A stretch of DNA of 64,000 bases from Streptomyces triculaminicus (GTDB lineage: Bacteria; Actinomycetota; Actinomycetes; Streptomycetales; Streptomycetaceae). The stretch covers positions 620,001 through 684,000 of the forward strand of contig NZ_JAFMOF010000003.1 of the NCBI RefSeq assembly GCF_017349075.1. The letters run 5' to 3'. Shown piece by piece: positions 34,661-41,951 of the stretch (position 1 is its first letter; each line of letters begins with the position of its first letter). The position numbers were made by a program, and so were the translations under genes. Below the pieces are notes generated by a model, which searched no databases, was not told the origin of the DNA, and was given only the letters and a program-made list of their open reading frames with translations.

Positions 34661-34693
34661 ACGGGCCGGGAAGGAATCTCCTTCCCGGCCCGT
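34661..34693 (+). terminator. Hairpin terminator or attenuator between khpA and rimM
   Basis: ACGGGCCGGGAAGGA-atc-TCCTTCCCGGCCCGT, a perfect 15-base stem inside an otherwise collinear gene cluster, 55 bases before rimM. Confidence 0.75.
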
Positions 34694-34747
34694 TGTCGCG
34701 TTCGCACGACCGCGTGCATCGAAGAACATGCGAGAAGGATTGAGACT

Positions 34748-35344
34748 GTGCAGCTCGTAGTTGGCAGGATCGGCCGCGCCCACGGCATCAAGGGCGAGGT
34801 CACCGTTGAGGTGCGTACGGACGAGCCCGAGCTGCGGCTCGGTCCGGGCGCCGTGCTGGCCACGGACCCCGCGGGCGTGGGGCCGCTGACCATCGAGACC
34901 GGCCGGGTGCACAGCGGCCGGCTGCTGCTGCGCTTCGCGGGCGTCGGCGACCGCACCGCCGCCGAGGCGCTGCGCAACACCCTGCTGATCGCCGAGGTGG
35001 ACCCGGAGGAGACTCCCGAGGACCCCGAGGAGTTCTACGACCACCAGCTGATGGACCTCGACGTCGTCACCGTCGACGGAACGGCCGTCGGCCGGATCAC
35101 GGAGATCTCCCACCTGCCGTCGCAGGACCTGTTCATCGTCGAGCGGCCCGACGGCAGCGAGGTGATGATCCCCTTCGTCTCCGAGATCGTCACGAAGATC
35201 GACCTCGACGGCCAGGTGGCCGTCATCGACCCGCCGCGCGGGCTGATCGACGCCGACGAGGCCGAGGTCGCGAGCTCCCGCGACGCCCAGCAGGGCGAGG
35301 CTCAGCAGGGCGAGGGCGACAAGAGCGCGGAGGGCGACGCCTGA
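34748..35344 (+). CDS. rimM: Ribosome maturation factor RimM
   Basis: 16S rRNA-processing factor that binds S19 and helps mature the 30S head. The N-terminal RimM domain starts QLVVGRIGRAHGIKGEVTVEVRTDEPE; the PRC-barrel part contains EEFYDHQLMDLDVVT and IPFVSEIVTKIDLDGQVAVIDPPRGL. The Gln/Glu-rich tail (AQQGEAQQGEGDKSAEGDA) is a lineage-specific extension. AAGGA (34735-34739) precedes the GTG start. The stop overlaps the trmD ATG (TGATG). Confidence 0.95.
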   Translation: MQLVVGRIGRAHGIKGEVTVEVRTDEPELRLGPGAVLATDPAGVGPLTIETGRVHSGRLLLRFAGVGDRTAAEALRNTLLIAEVDPEETPEDPEEFYDHQLMDLDVVTVDGTAVGRITEISHLPSQDLFIVERPDGSEVMIPFVSEIVTKIDLDGQVAVIDPPRGLIDADEAEVASSRDAQQGEAQQGEGDKSAEGDA

Positions 35345-36153
35345 TGCGCCTCGACGTCGTCACGATCTTCCCCGAGTACCTCGAGCCGCTGAACGTCTCC
35401 CTGGTCGGCAAGGCCCGGGCCCGCGGACAGCTGGACGTCCGCATCCACGACCTGCGCGACTGGACGCACGACAAGCACAACACCGTCGACGACACCCCGT
35501 ACGGCGGCGGACCTGGCATGGTCATGAAGCCGGAGCCGTGGGGCGAGGCCCTCGACGCGGTCGTCGAGTCGGGCGAGGGGCTGCCCACGATCGTGGTGCC
35601 CACCCCGAGCGGGCGCCCCTTCACCCAGGAGCTCGCCGTCGAGCTCTCCGAGAAGCCGTGGCTGGTCTTCACCCCCGCCCGCTACGAGGGCATCGACCGG
35701 CGCGTCATCGAGGAGTACGCCGAGCGGTGCGACGTCCGCGAGGTGTCCATCGGCGACTACGTGCTCGCCGGCGGCGAGGCCCCGGTGCTGGTCATGGTCG
35801 AGGCCATCGCCCGGCTGCTGCCCGGAGTCCTCGGCAACGCCGAGTCGCACCGCGACGACTCGTTCGCCCCCGGAGCCATGGCCGACCTGCTCGAGGGCCC
35901 CGTCTACACCAAGCCGCCGGAGTGGCGCGGCCGGGGCATTCCGGACGTCCTGCTCAGCGGCCACCACGGCAAGATCGCCCGCTGGCGCCGGGACGAGGCG
36001 TTCCGGCGGACGACCGGCAACCGGCCGGACCTGATCGAGCGCGCCGACCCGGCGGCGTTCGACAAGAAGGACCGCGAGATGCTCTCGATCCTGGGCTGGG
36101 CCCCGGGCGAACACGGCCGATTTGGGCGAGTGGCCGAGGACGTGGAAGAATAA
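35344..36153 (+). CDS. trmD: tRNA (guanine(37)-N(1))-methyltransferase TrmD
   Basis: TrmD makes m1G37 in tRNAs and so prevents +1 frameshifting. The SPOUT fold with its trefoil knot is recognised by DDTPYGGGPGMVMKPEP, FTPARYEGIDRRVIE, SIGDYVLAGGEAP and LLSGHHGKIARWRRDEA. It has 269 residues, slightly longer than E. coli TrmD. Its start overlaps the rimM stop by one base, so the pair is translationally coupled. Confidence 0.96.
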   Translation: MRLDVVTIFPEYLEPLNVSLVGKARARGQLDVRIHDLRDWTHDKHNTVDDTPYGGGPGMVMKPEPWGEALDAVVESGEGLPTIVVPTPSGRPFTQELAVELSEKPWLVFTPARYEGIDRRVIEEYAERCDVREVSIGDYVLAGGEAPVLVMVEAIARLLPGVLGNAESHRDDSFAPGAMADLLEGPVYTKPPEWRGRGIPDVLLSGHHGKIARWRRDEAFRRTTGNRPDLIERADPAAFDKKDREMLSILGWAPGEHGRFGRVAEDVEE

Positions 36154-36244
36154 GCCGTTGCCTTGCGTCCGGCGCACGCCCCTGCCACAGGGGGAACGAC
36201 GTCCGCCCGGTGTTTCGGCAGCACCCCATCCTTCAGCACGATTC

Positions 36245-36268
36245 CGCTGATGACCTGTGGCATCAGCG
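36245..36268 (+). promoter_or_regulatory. Hairpin abutting the rplS ribosome-binding site
   Basis: CGCTGATG-acctgtgg-CATCAGCG, a perfect 8-base stem ending at the base before AGGAAG (36269-36274), 15 bases before the rplS ATG. Such placement could modulate ribosome access, as in ribosomal-protein autoregulation. Confidence 0.55.
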
Positions 36269-36283
36269 AGGAAGCAGACATTT

Positions 36284-36634
36284 ATGTCCACCCTGCTTTC
36301 CGGCGTCGACGCCGCTTCCCTGCGCACCGACCTCCCGGCCTTCCGCCCCGGCGACACCGTGAACGTCCACGTTCGCGTCATCGAGGGCAACCGCTCCCGC
36401 ATCCAGCAGTTCAAGGGTGTCGTCATCCGCCGCCAGGGCGCGGGCGTCAGCGAGACCTTCACGGTCCGCAAGGTCTCCTTCTCCGTCGGCGTCGAGCGCA
36501 CCTTCCCGGTGCACAGCCCGATCTTCGAGAAGGTCGAGCTCATCACCCGCGGTGACGTCCGTCGCGCCAAGCTGTACTACCTCCGTGAGCTCCGCGGCAA
36601 GGCCGCGAAGATCAAGGAGAAGCGCGACAAGTAA
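36284..36634 (+). CDS. rplS: 50S ribosomal protein L19
   Basis: L19, at the 30S-50S interface, 116 residues. The conserved sequence includes FRPGDTVNVHVRVIEGNRSRI, QFKGVVIRRQGAGVSETFTV and HSPIFEKVELITRGDVRRAKLYYLRELRGKAAKIKE. The ATG is preceded by GAGGAAG nine bases away. It completes the usual rpsP-rimM-trmD-rplS order and is followed directly by four signal peptidase genes. Confidence 0.97.
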   Translation: MSTLLSGVDAASLRTDLPAFRPGDTVNVHVRVIEGNRSRIQQFKGVVIRRQGAGVSETFTVRKVSFSVGVERTFPVHSPIFEKVELITRGDVRRAKLYYLRELRGKAAKIKEKRDK

Positions 36635-36678
36635 GCTTTCCGCCGGCGTCCCGGCCGGGCCGGATAGGCTCTCGGCCG

Positions 36679-37515
36679 ATGGACACCGACGAACAGCTCG
36701 CACAGCTTCCGGAGCGCGACCGCTCTTCCGGCCCCGTACAGGGCCGGGGGCAGGGGTCGCGCTCCGCGCGTTTTCCGGCCGTCGCGCGCTCCTGGGACCG
36801 CGCCCGGCGGTGGCTGACCGACGGCGGGCCGCTGCGCCGGGCCGGGCTGCTGCTGTTCACCTGCATGATCTTCCTGCTTCTGGTCAGCAGCTATGTCGTG
36901 CAGCCCTTCGTGATTCCCAGCGGATCGATGAGGAACACCCTCGCGGTCGGCGACCGGGTTCTGGTCAACAAGCTCGCCTACCGCTTCGGGGACGAGCCCC
37001 GGCGCGGCGACGTGATCGTCTTCGACGGCACCGACTCCTTCACCCAGGGCGCGCCCGAGGAGAACGCGGTGCGCGCGCTGGTGCGCGAGGGCGCGTCGTC
37101 CGTGGGGCTCATGAGGTCCGCGCGGAGCGACTACATCAAGCGGGTGGTGGGCGTCGGCGGCGACCGGGTCCGGTGCTGCGACCGCGCCGGCCGGCTCGAG
37201 GTCAACGGCCATCCGGTGCTCGAGGAATACCTCTACCCGGGCGACTCGCCTTCGCAGGTGCCGTTCGACATCGTGGTGCCGGAGGGCAAGCTATGGGTCA
37301 TGGGTGACCATCGCAGTGACTCCCGTGATTCACGTGACCATTTGGGCGAGCCCGGTGGCGGCACCGTTCCGGTGGGCCGCGTCCTGGGGCGGGCCGACTG
37401 GATCGGCTGGCCGATGGGCCGTATGACCTCGCTGAAACGGGCCGGTGCCTTCGCGGACGTACCCGATCCGGGTGCGGGCGGCGCGGCGGGCCACGGCGGC
37501 GGCCCGCATGGGTAG
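36679..37515 (+). CDS. sipW: Type I signal peptidase (SipW-like)
   Basis: First of four tandem type I signal peptidases, which cleave signal peptides from exported proteins; S. coelicolor has sipW-sipZ here. A cytoplasmic N-terminus precedes one membrane helix (LLLFTCMIFLLLVSSYVVQPF, about 58-78). The catalytic Ser is in IPSGSM (box B), the Lys in YIKRVVGVGGD (box D), and GDHRSDSRDSRDHLGE is box E. It has an insert with EENAVRALVREGASSVGL between boxes C and D, absent in the next copy. TAGGCT (36664-36669) suggests a near-leaderless promoter. The end overlaps sipX by 8 bases. Confidence 0.9.
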   Translation: MDTDEQLAQLPERDRSSGPVQGRGQGSRSARFPAVARSWDRARRWLTDGGPLRRAGLLLFTCMIFLLLVSSYVVQPFVIPSGSMRNTLAVGDRVLVNKLAYRFGDEPRRGDVIVFDGTDSFTQGAPEENAVRALVREGASSVGLMRSARSDYIKRVVGVGGDRVRCCDRAGRLEVNGHPVLEEYLYPGDSPSQVPFDIVVPEGKLWVMGDHRSDSRDSRDHLGEPGGGTVPVGRVLGRADWIGWPMGRMTSLKRAGAFADVPDPGAGGAAGHGGGPHG

Positions 37516-38368
37516 CCGCGGGCGCCCCAGCGGGCGTACGGCCCTGGCCGGGCGGGCGGCCCCGGACGGGCGCATGCGTACGGGTGAGCGTACGACGGGC
37601 GCGGGCGGCTACGCGGGGCCGGTGGAAGCGGAGGCGGAAGCTGGTGCTCCGGCGGGGTCCGGCGCCGCGCCGCCGGTGACCGGCGGCCGCGCCGAGCGGC
37701 GGAAGGCCGCCCAGCGGCTGAAGCGCCGGCGGCGCAGGTCCGTGATCAAGGAGGTGCCCGTCCTCATAGGTGTGGCGCTGCTGATCGCCCTGGTCCTCAA
37801 GACGTTTCTCGTACAGGCGTTCGTGATTCCGTCCGGCTCGATGGAGCAGACCATCCGGATCGGCGACCGGGTGCTCGTCGACAAGCTGACGCCGTGGTTC
37901 GGCACCCGGCCGGAGCGCGGGGACGTGGTGGTCTTCAAGGACCCGGGCGGCTGGCTGGACGGGGACCAGACGTACTCCGGCGGGCCGGACCCGGTGGGGA
38001 TCAAGCAGGCGAAGCAGGCCCTGACGTTCATCGGGCTGCTGCCGTCCGCCGACGAGCGGGATCTGATCAAGCGCGTGATCGGGGTCGGCGGCGACACGGT
38101 CAAGTGCTGCGACAAGGACGGCAAGGTCACGGTCAACGGAAAGCCGCTCGAGGAGCCGTACGTCCATCCCGGCGACGCGCCCTCGAAGCTGACGTTCGAG
38201 GTGAAGGTGCCGCCGGGCCGGCTTTTCGTCATGGGCGACCACCGCTCCGATTCGGCCGATTCCCGCTACCACCTGAGCGAGCCGGGACGCGGCACGGTCG
38301 GCGAGGACCTGGTGGTGGGCCGTGCGGCGGTCATCGCCTGGCCGTTCGGGCACTGGCGACGGCTGTAG
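37508..38368 (+). CDS. sipX: Type I signal peptidase (SipX-like)
   Basis: Second signal peptidase, 286 residues. An Arg/Ala/Gly-rich cytoplasmic N-terminus of about 75 residues precedes the membrane helix VPVLIGVALLIALVLKTFLVQ. Catalytic Ser in IPSGSMEQT, Lys in LIKRVIGVGGD, then CCDKDGKVTVNGKPLEEPYV and the box E segment GDHRSDSADSRYHL. There is no second membrane segment. ATG 37508 lies within the end of sipW (8-base overlap), so translation is coupled. Confidence 0.9.
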   Translation: MGSRGRPSGRTALAGRAAPDGRMRTGERTTGAGGYAGPVEAEAEAGAPAGSGAAPPVTGGRAERRKAAQRLKRRRRRSVIKEVPVLIGVALLIALVLKTFLVQAFVIPSGSMEQTIRIGDRVLVDKLTPWFGTRPERGDVVVFKDPGGWLDGDQTYSGGPDPVGIKQAKQALTFIGLLPSADERDLIKRVIGVGGDTVKCCDKDGKVTVNGKPLEEPYVHPGDAPSKLTFEVKVPPGRLFVMGDHRSDSADSRYHLSEPGRGTVGEDLVVGRAAVIAWPFGHWRRL

Positions 38369-38617
38369 CCGACGGTCGCTTGCACCTCCCGTATCTCCCG
38401 CACCTCCCGCAGCGCCTCGCGCGGCACCTCACGAAGGGGCGAATCGGGTGAATTCGACGCGCCGGGCAGGGGTGCGTACGGGGACGAACCGGTGCATAGC
38501 GTGTCCTCACGGATCGCGATGGATTGACCCGACTCCCGACCCCTGTGGAACTTCCGCTCGTTAGGGGAGTGGTGGGCCTGCGTCACAAATGCGGCAGGCG
38601 GCGGTGTGGAGTGAGGA
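38369..38617. other. Intergenic region between the second and third signal peptidase genes
   Basis: 249 bases with a C/T-rich run of CTCCCGCAC-like words (about 38385-38430) and an isolated TTGACC (38524-38529) lacking a clear -10. This breaks the otherwise overlapping gene chain, so the third peptidase may have its own promoter. Confidence 0.45.
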
Positions 38618-39751
38618 GTGGATGTGGGGGACTTGGCGGTCGGCGCGCGGTCCGGTCACGGCGAGCCCGAGAGGCGGCCCGGGGACGAGGGACACCCGGG
38701 GGAGACGCCCCGGAACCCCGGCGGCCGGCCTGAGCCGCGGGCCGAGGCCGGCCCCCCGGCCGGCGACGACCCGGGAGTCCGCCCCCCGGCGGACCCCGGA
38801 AACCCGGACGAGGCGCCGCGCACGGACGCCGGCCGGAGTGACGGCCGGCAGCCGCCCGGCCCCGGAGCGGATCCGGAGCCGGCCCGGCGCGAGCCCTCGA
38901 GGTCGCGCTCCTTCTGGAAGGAGCTGCCGCTCCTCATCGGCATCGCCCTGCTGCTCGCGCTGGTGATCAAGACGTTCCTGGTGCAGGCCTTCTCGATCCC
39001 CTCCGATTCGATGCAGAACACCCTCCAGCGCGGCGACCGGGTGCTGGTGGACAAGCTGACGCCGTGGTTCGGGTCGAAACCCGAGCGGGGCGAGGTCGTG
39101 GTCTTCCACGATCCCGGCGGCTGGCTCGGCGAGACCCCCGCCGCGAACAACGGACCGATCGGCGGCGGCATCCAGAAGGTGCTCAGCTTCGTCGGTCTGA
39201 TGCCCTCGGCCGAGGAGAAGGACCTGATCAAGCGGGTCATCGCCACCGGCGGGGACACCGTGGAGTGCAAGGGCGACAACCAGCCGGTGGTCGTCAACGG
39301 CAAGCCGCTGGACGAGCCGTACATCTACCCCGGCAACACTCCCTGCAGCGACAAGCCGTTCGGCCCGGTCAAGGTGCCCGAGGGCCGGATCTGGGTGATG
39401 GGCGACCACCGCCAGGACTCCCTCGACTCGCGCTGGCACATGGAGGGCGACAAGTTCCAGGGCACGGTCCCGGAGGACGACGTCGTCGGCCGCGCGGTCG
39501 CCGTCGCCTGGCCGCTGAACCGGCTCGACTTCCTGTCGGTGCCCAAGACCTTCGACCAGCCGGGGCTGAACGCGGCGGGTGCCGCCGTGCCGCCGGCGCT
39601 CGGGCTGGTGGGTGCGCTGCCGGTGGTGCTGTGGCGCCGGCGCCGGATCGCGCGCGCCGCCGAGGCCGGTGAGACCGTGCGCGCGGCCGCGGCCGGTGAG
39701 CGGGTCGTTCGGGCCGGTACGCGGGGCATTCGGGCCGGCCGGAGGGGCTGA
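38618..39751 (+). CDS. sipY: Type I signal peptidase (SipY-like) with C-terminal membrane segment
   Basis: Third and longest copy, 377 residues. A Pro/Gly/Asp-rich N-terminus of about 100 residues precedes helix LPLLIGIALLLALVIKTFLVQ. The catalytic Ser lies in IPSDSMQNT (SDSM rather than SGSM), the Lys in LIKRVIATGGD, and box E is GDHRQDSLDSRWHM. A second hydrophobic segment near the C-terminus (AAVPPALGLVGALPVVLW) and a basic Arg/Ala tail make it a two-anchor peptidase. GTG 38618 follows GGAG by about seven bases. Confidence 0.88.
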   Translation: MDVGDLAVGARSGHGEPERRPGDEGHPGETPRNPGGRPEPRAEAGPPAGDDPGVRPPADPGNPDEAPRTDAGRSDGRQPPGPGADPEPARREPSRSRSFWKELPLLIGIALLLALVIKTFLVQAFSIPSDSMQNTLQRGDRVLVDKLTPWFGSKPERGEVVVFHDPGGWLGETPAANNGPIGGGIQKVLSFVGLMPSAEEKDLIKRVIATGGDTVECKGDNQPVVVNGKPLDEPYIYPGNTPCSDKPFGPVKVPEGRIWVMGDHRQDSLDSRWHMEGDKFQGTVPEDDVVGRAVAVAWPLNRLDFLSVPKTFDQPGLNAAGAAVPPALGLVGALPVVLWRRRRIARAAEAGETVRAAAAGERVVRAGTRGIRAGRRG

Positions 39752-39859
39752 CTGGCGGCCGTACCCCCGGGTAGTGTGCGATTCCGTGCCCCAGGGCATG
39801 CGGAATCCGATCTTCCACGAGGCGTCGGCCCCGTGGTCCTGACGCGGGGGCGCGACGCG

Positions 39860-40603
39860 ATGAGCACAGCGGGATGTGACGGGGACGGCCAGAGCCGCAC
39901 GGGCAGAGCGCTGTCCGGGCTGGCCGTGGCCCTCGGACTGGCCCTCTTCATAGGCGGCTTCGCCTGGGCCGCCGTGCAGTACCGGCCGTACACCGTCCCC
40001 ACCGACTCGATGGCCCCCACGATCTCCGTCGGCGACCGGGTCCTCGCCCAGCGCGTGCACGGCGACGCCGTGCGCCGCGGGGACGTCGTCGTCTTCCAGG
40101 ACAAGGTCTGGGGCAACATGCCCATGATCAAGCGGGTCGTGGGCACCGGCGGGGACCGGATCGAGTGCTGCGACCGGCAGGGCCGCCTGATGATCAACGG
40201 CAAGCCGCTGGAGGAGCCCTATCTGGCCCCGGCGGACGGCCCGGCCTCGCCCACCCCCTTCACCGCCACCGTGCCGGAGGGCCGGCTCTTCCTCCTCGGC
40301 GACCACCGCACCGACTCGGTGGACTCCCGCACCCACCTGGCCGACGGCGGCCAAAGCGCGGTCCCGCGCGACGCCGTCCGGGCGCGGGTGGACGCCACGG
40401 CCTGGCCGATGGCCGGCTGGGGCATGATCGACCGGCCCGGCGCCTTCGGCGACCTGCCCGGCGGCACCTCCCGTCCCGGGCCGCTGCCCCTGATGGTCAC
40501 GTGCGTGATCGCGGGCGCCGTGCTCATCCTGGGAGGTGCGGCGTACGGACCGCTGGCCCGGCGGTCGGCGGGCCGCGGGAAGGTGGCGGTGCCCCATGGC
40601 TGA
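39860..40603 (+). CDS. sipZ: Type I signal peptidase (SipZ-like)
   Basis: Fourth copy, 247 residues. Membrane helix LSGLAVALGLALFIGGFAWAA; catalytic Ser in VPTDSMAPT (TDSM); Lys in MIKRVVGTGGD; box E GDHRTDSVDSRTHLADGG. A second hydrophobic segment (PLMVTCVIAGAVLILGGAAY) precedes a short basic tail. ATG 39860 is chosen; an in-frame GTG at 39833 would add nine residues. The last 8 bases overlap the Nudix gene. Confidence 0.88.
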   Translation: MSTAGCDGDGQSRTGRALSGLAVALGLALFIGGFAWAAVQYRPYTVPTDSMAPTISVGDRVLAQRVHGDAVRRGDVVVFQDKVWGNMPMIKRVVGTGGDRIECCDRQGRLMINGKPLEEPYLAPADGPASPTPFTATVPEGRLFLLGDHRTDSVDSRTHLADGGQSAVPRDAVRARVDATAWPMAGWGMIDRPGAFGDLPGGTSRPGPLPLMVTCVIAGAVLILGGAAYGPLARRSAGRGKVAVPHG

Positions 40604-41108
40604 ACCGGCCGGGGAGGGCACGGCCCCGCGCCGGGCGGCGCGGGTGATCCTGCTCGACCCCGACGACCGGGTGCTGCTCATCCATGGCTTCGAGCCCGAC
40701 GACCCCTCGGTGACCTGGTGGTTCACCCCGGGCGGCGGCCTCGAGGGCGACGAGAGCTGGGAGGAGGCGGCCCATCGGGAGGTGGCCGAGGAGACCGGGA
40801 TCACAGAGATCGAACTGGGCCCGGTGCTGTGGCTGCGGACGTGCTCCTTCCCCTTCGCCGGACGGCGCTGGGACCAGGACGAGCGCTACTTCCTGGCCCG
40901 CACCCGGCAGCGGGAACCCGCCCTGCGCACCGGCGGGCACACGGAGCTGGAACGCCGCAGTACCAGCGGGCTGCGGTGGTGGACCTGCGAGGAACTCCTC
41001 GCGGCCCATGAGACGGTGTATCCGAACAGGCTCGCCGAGCTGCTGCGTACGCTGCTCGACGAGGGGCCCCCTAGTACGCCCGTGCTCCTGGAGACTGAGC
41101 GCGCCTGA
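40596..41108 (+). CDS. Nudix hydrolase
   Basis: A 170-residue Nudix protein. The full Nudix box GGGLEGDESWEEAAHREVAEETGI (G-x5-E-x7-REUxEExGU) lies at about residues 46-69, giving the metal-binding helix for nucleoside-diphosphate-linked substrates. The substrate is not readable; the WFTPGGG start of the box and the DQDERYFLART segment are common in MutT-like members. It overlaps sipZ by 8 bases and so belongs to the same transcript. Confidence 0.9.
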   Translation: MAEPAGEGTAPRRAARVILLDPDDRVLLIHGFEPDDPSVTWWFTPGGGLEGDESWEEAAHREVAEETGITEIELGPVLWLRTCSFPFAGRRWDQDERYFLARTRQREPALRTGGHTELERRSTSGLRWWTCEELLAAHETVYPNRLAELLRTLLDEGPPSTPVLLETERA

Positions 41109-41147
41109 CGCACAATGGGGGGACGCACGGCTGAAGGGGAACATGCC

Positions 41148-41456
41148 ATGAGCGCCGAGGACCTCGAGAAGTACGAGACCGAGATGGAGCTGAAGCTCTA
41201 CCGGGAGTACCGCGACGTCGTCGGTCTGTTCAAATACGTGATCGAAACCGAGCGGCGCTTCTACCTCACCAACGACTACGAGATGCAGGTGCACTCCGTC
41301 CAGGGCGAGGTCTTCTTCGAGGTCTCGATGGCGGACGCGTGGGTGTGGGACATGTACCGCCCGGCCCGCTTCGTGAAGCAGGTGCGGGTGCTCACGTTCA
41401 AGGACGTGAACATCGAGGAGCTCAACAAGAGCGATCTCGACCTTCCGGGGACGTGA
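41148..41456 (+). CDS. DUF2469 protein
   Basis: A 102-residue highly conserved actinobacterial protein of unknown function: MSAEDLEKYETEMELKLYRE, YRDVVGLFKYVIETERRFYL, EVFFEVSMADAWVWDMYRPA, then FVKQVRVLTFKDVNIEELNK. No membrane segment; aromatic-rich. GAAGGGGA upstream of ATG 41148 serves as ribosome site. In mycobacteria too the family member lies near signal peptidase and yraN genes. Confidence 0.92.
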   Translation: MSAEDLEKYETEMELKLYREYRDVVGLFKYVIETERRFYLTNDYEMQVHSVQGEVFFEVSMADAWVWDMYRPARFVKQVRVLTFKDVNIEELNKSDLDLPGT

Positions 41457-41507
41457 GGCGGGGGCCGGGCCTCGTGGGTGCCTGAACTGCTCGTTCGGGT
41501 GGCGGGG

Positions 41508-41534
41508 TTTTCCACAACCGGTCGGTTATCCACC
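41508..41534 (+). promoter_or_regulatory. Two DnaA-box-like 9-mers
   Basis: TTTTCCACA (41508-41516) and TTATCCACC (41526-41534), same strand, 18 bases apart. The first fits the TTwTnCACA consensus; the second has one mismatch. Chance or a minor DnaA site upstream of yraN-comM-dprA. Confidence 0.35.
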
Positions 41535-41588
41535 AAGATCCAACAGGGGGCGGCGGGGGCTTCATAGTCGGCACCGGAGGTGGTGCCG

Positions 41589-41951
41589 ATGAACGCCCGA
41601 GGGGGACTCGGAAGGTACGGGGAGGACCTGGCCGCGCGTCGGCTGGCCGAGGCCGGGATGACGCTGCTGGCCCGCAACTGGCGGTGCCGGGACGGCGAGA
41701 TCGACATCGTGGCCGCGGACGGCGACACCCTGGTCATCTGCGAGGTGAAGGCCCGGCGCGAGGGCCTTTTCGAACATCCCATGGCCGCGGTCCGGGCGGG
41801 CAAGGCCGGCCGGCTGCGCCTGCTCGCCGGCCGCTGGCTGGAGCGGCACGGCGGCGCGCCGCCGGCGGGCGGGGTGCGCATCGACCTGGTGGGCGTGGTC
41901 GTCCCCGGGCGGGGCGCCCCCGTGGTGGAGCACGTCAGGGGGGTGGCGTGA
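41589..41951 (+). CDS. yraN: UPF0102 (YraN) nuclease-fold protein
   Basis: YraN-family protein of 120 residues with a restriction-endonuclease-like fold. The motif residues are in GEIDIVAADGDTLVICEVKARR (D-x(n)-E-x-K). The function is not settled; it is almost always found near comM/dprA. GGAGG (about 41575) precedes ATG 41589. The stop overlaps the comM ATG (TGATG), so the genes are coupled. Confidence 0.92.
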   Translation: MNARGGLGRYGEDLAARRLAEAGMTLLARNWRCRDGEIDIVAADGDTLVICEVKARREGLFEHPMAAVRAGKAGRLRLLAGRWLERHGGAPPAGGVRIDLVGVVVPGRGAPVVEHVRGVA

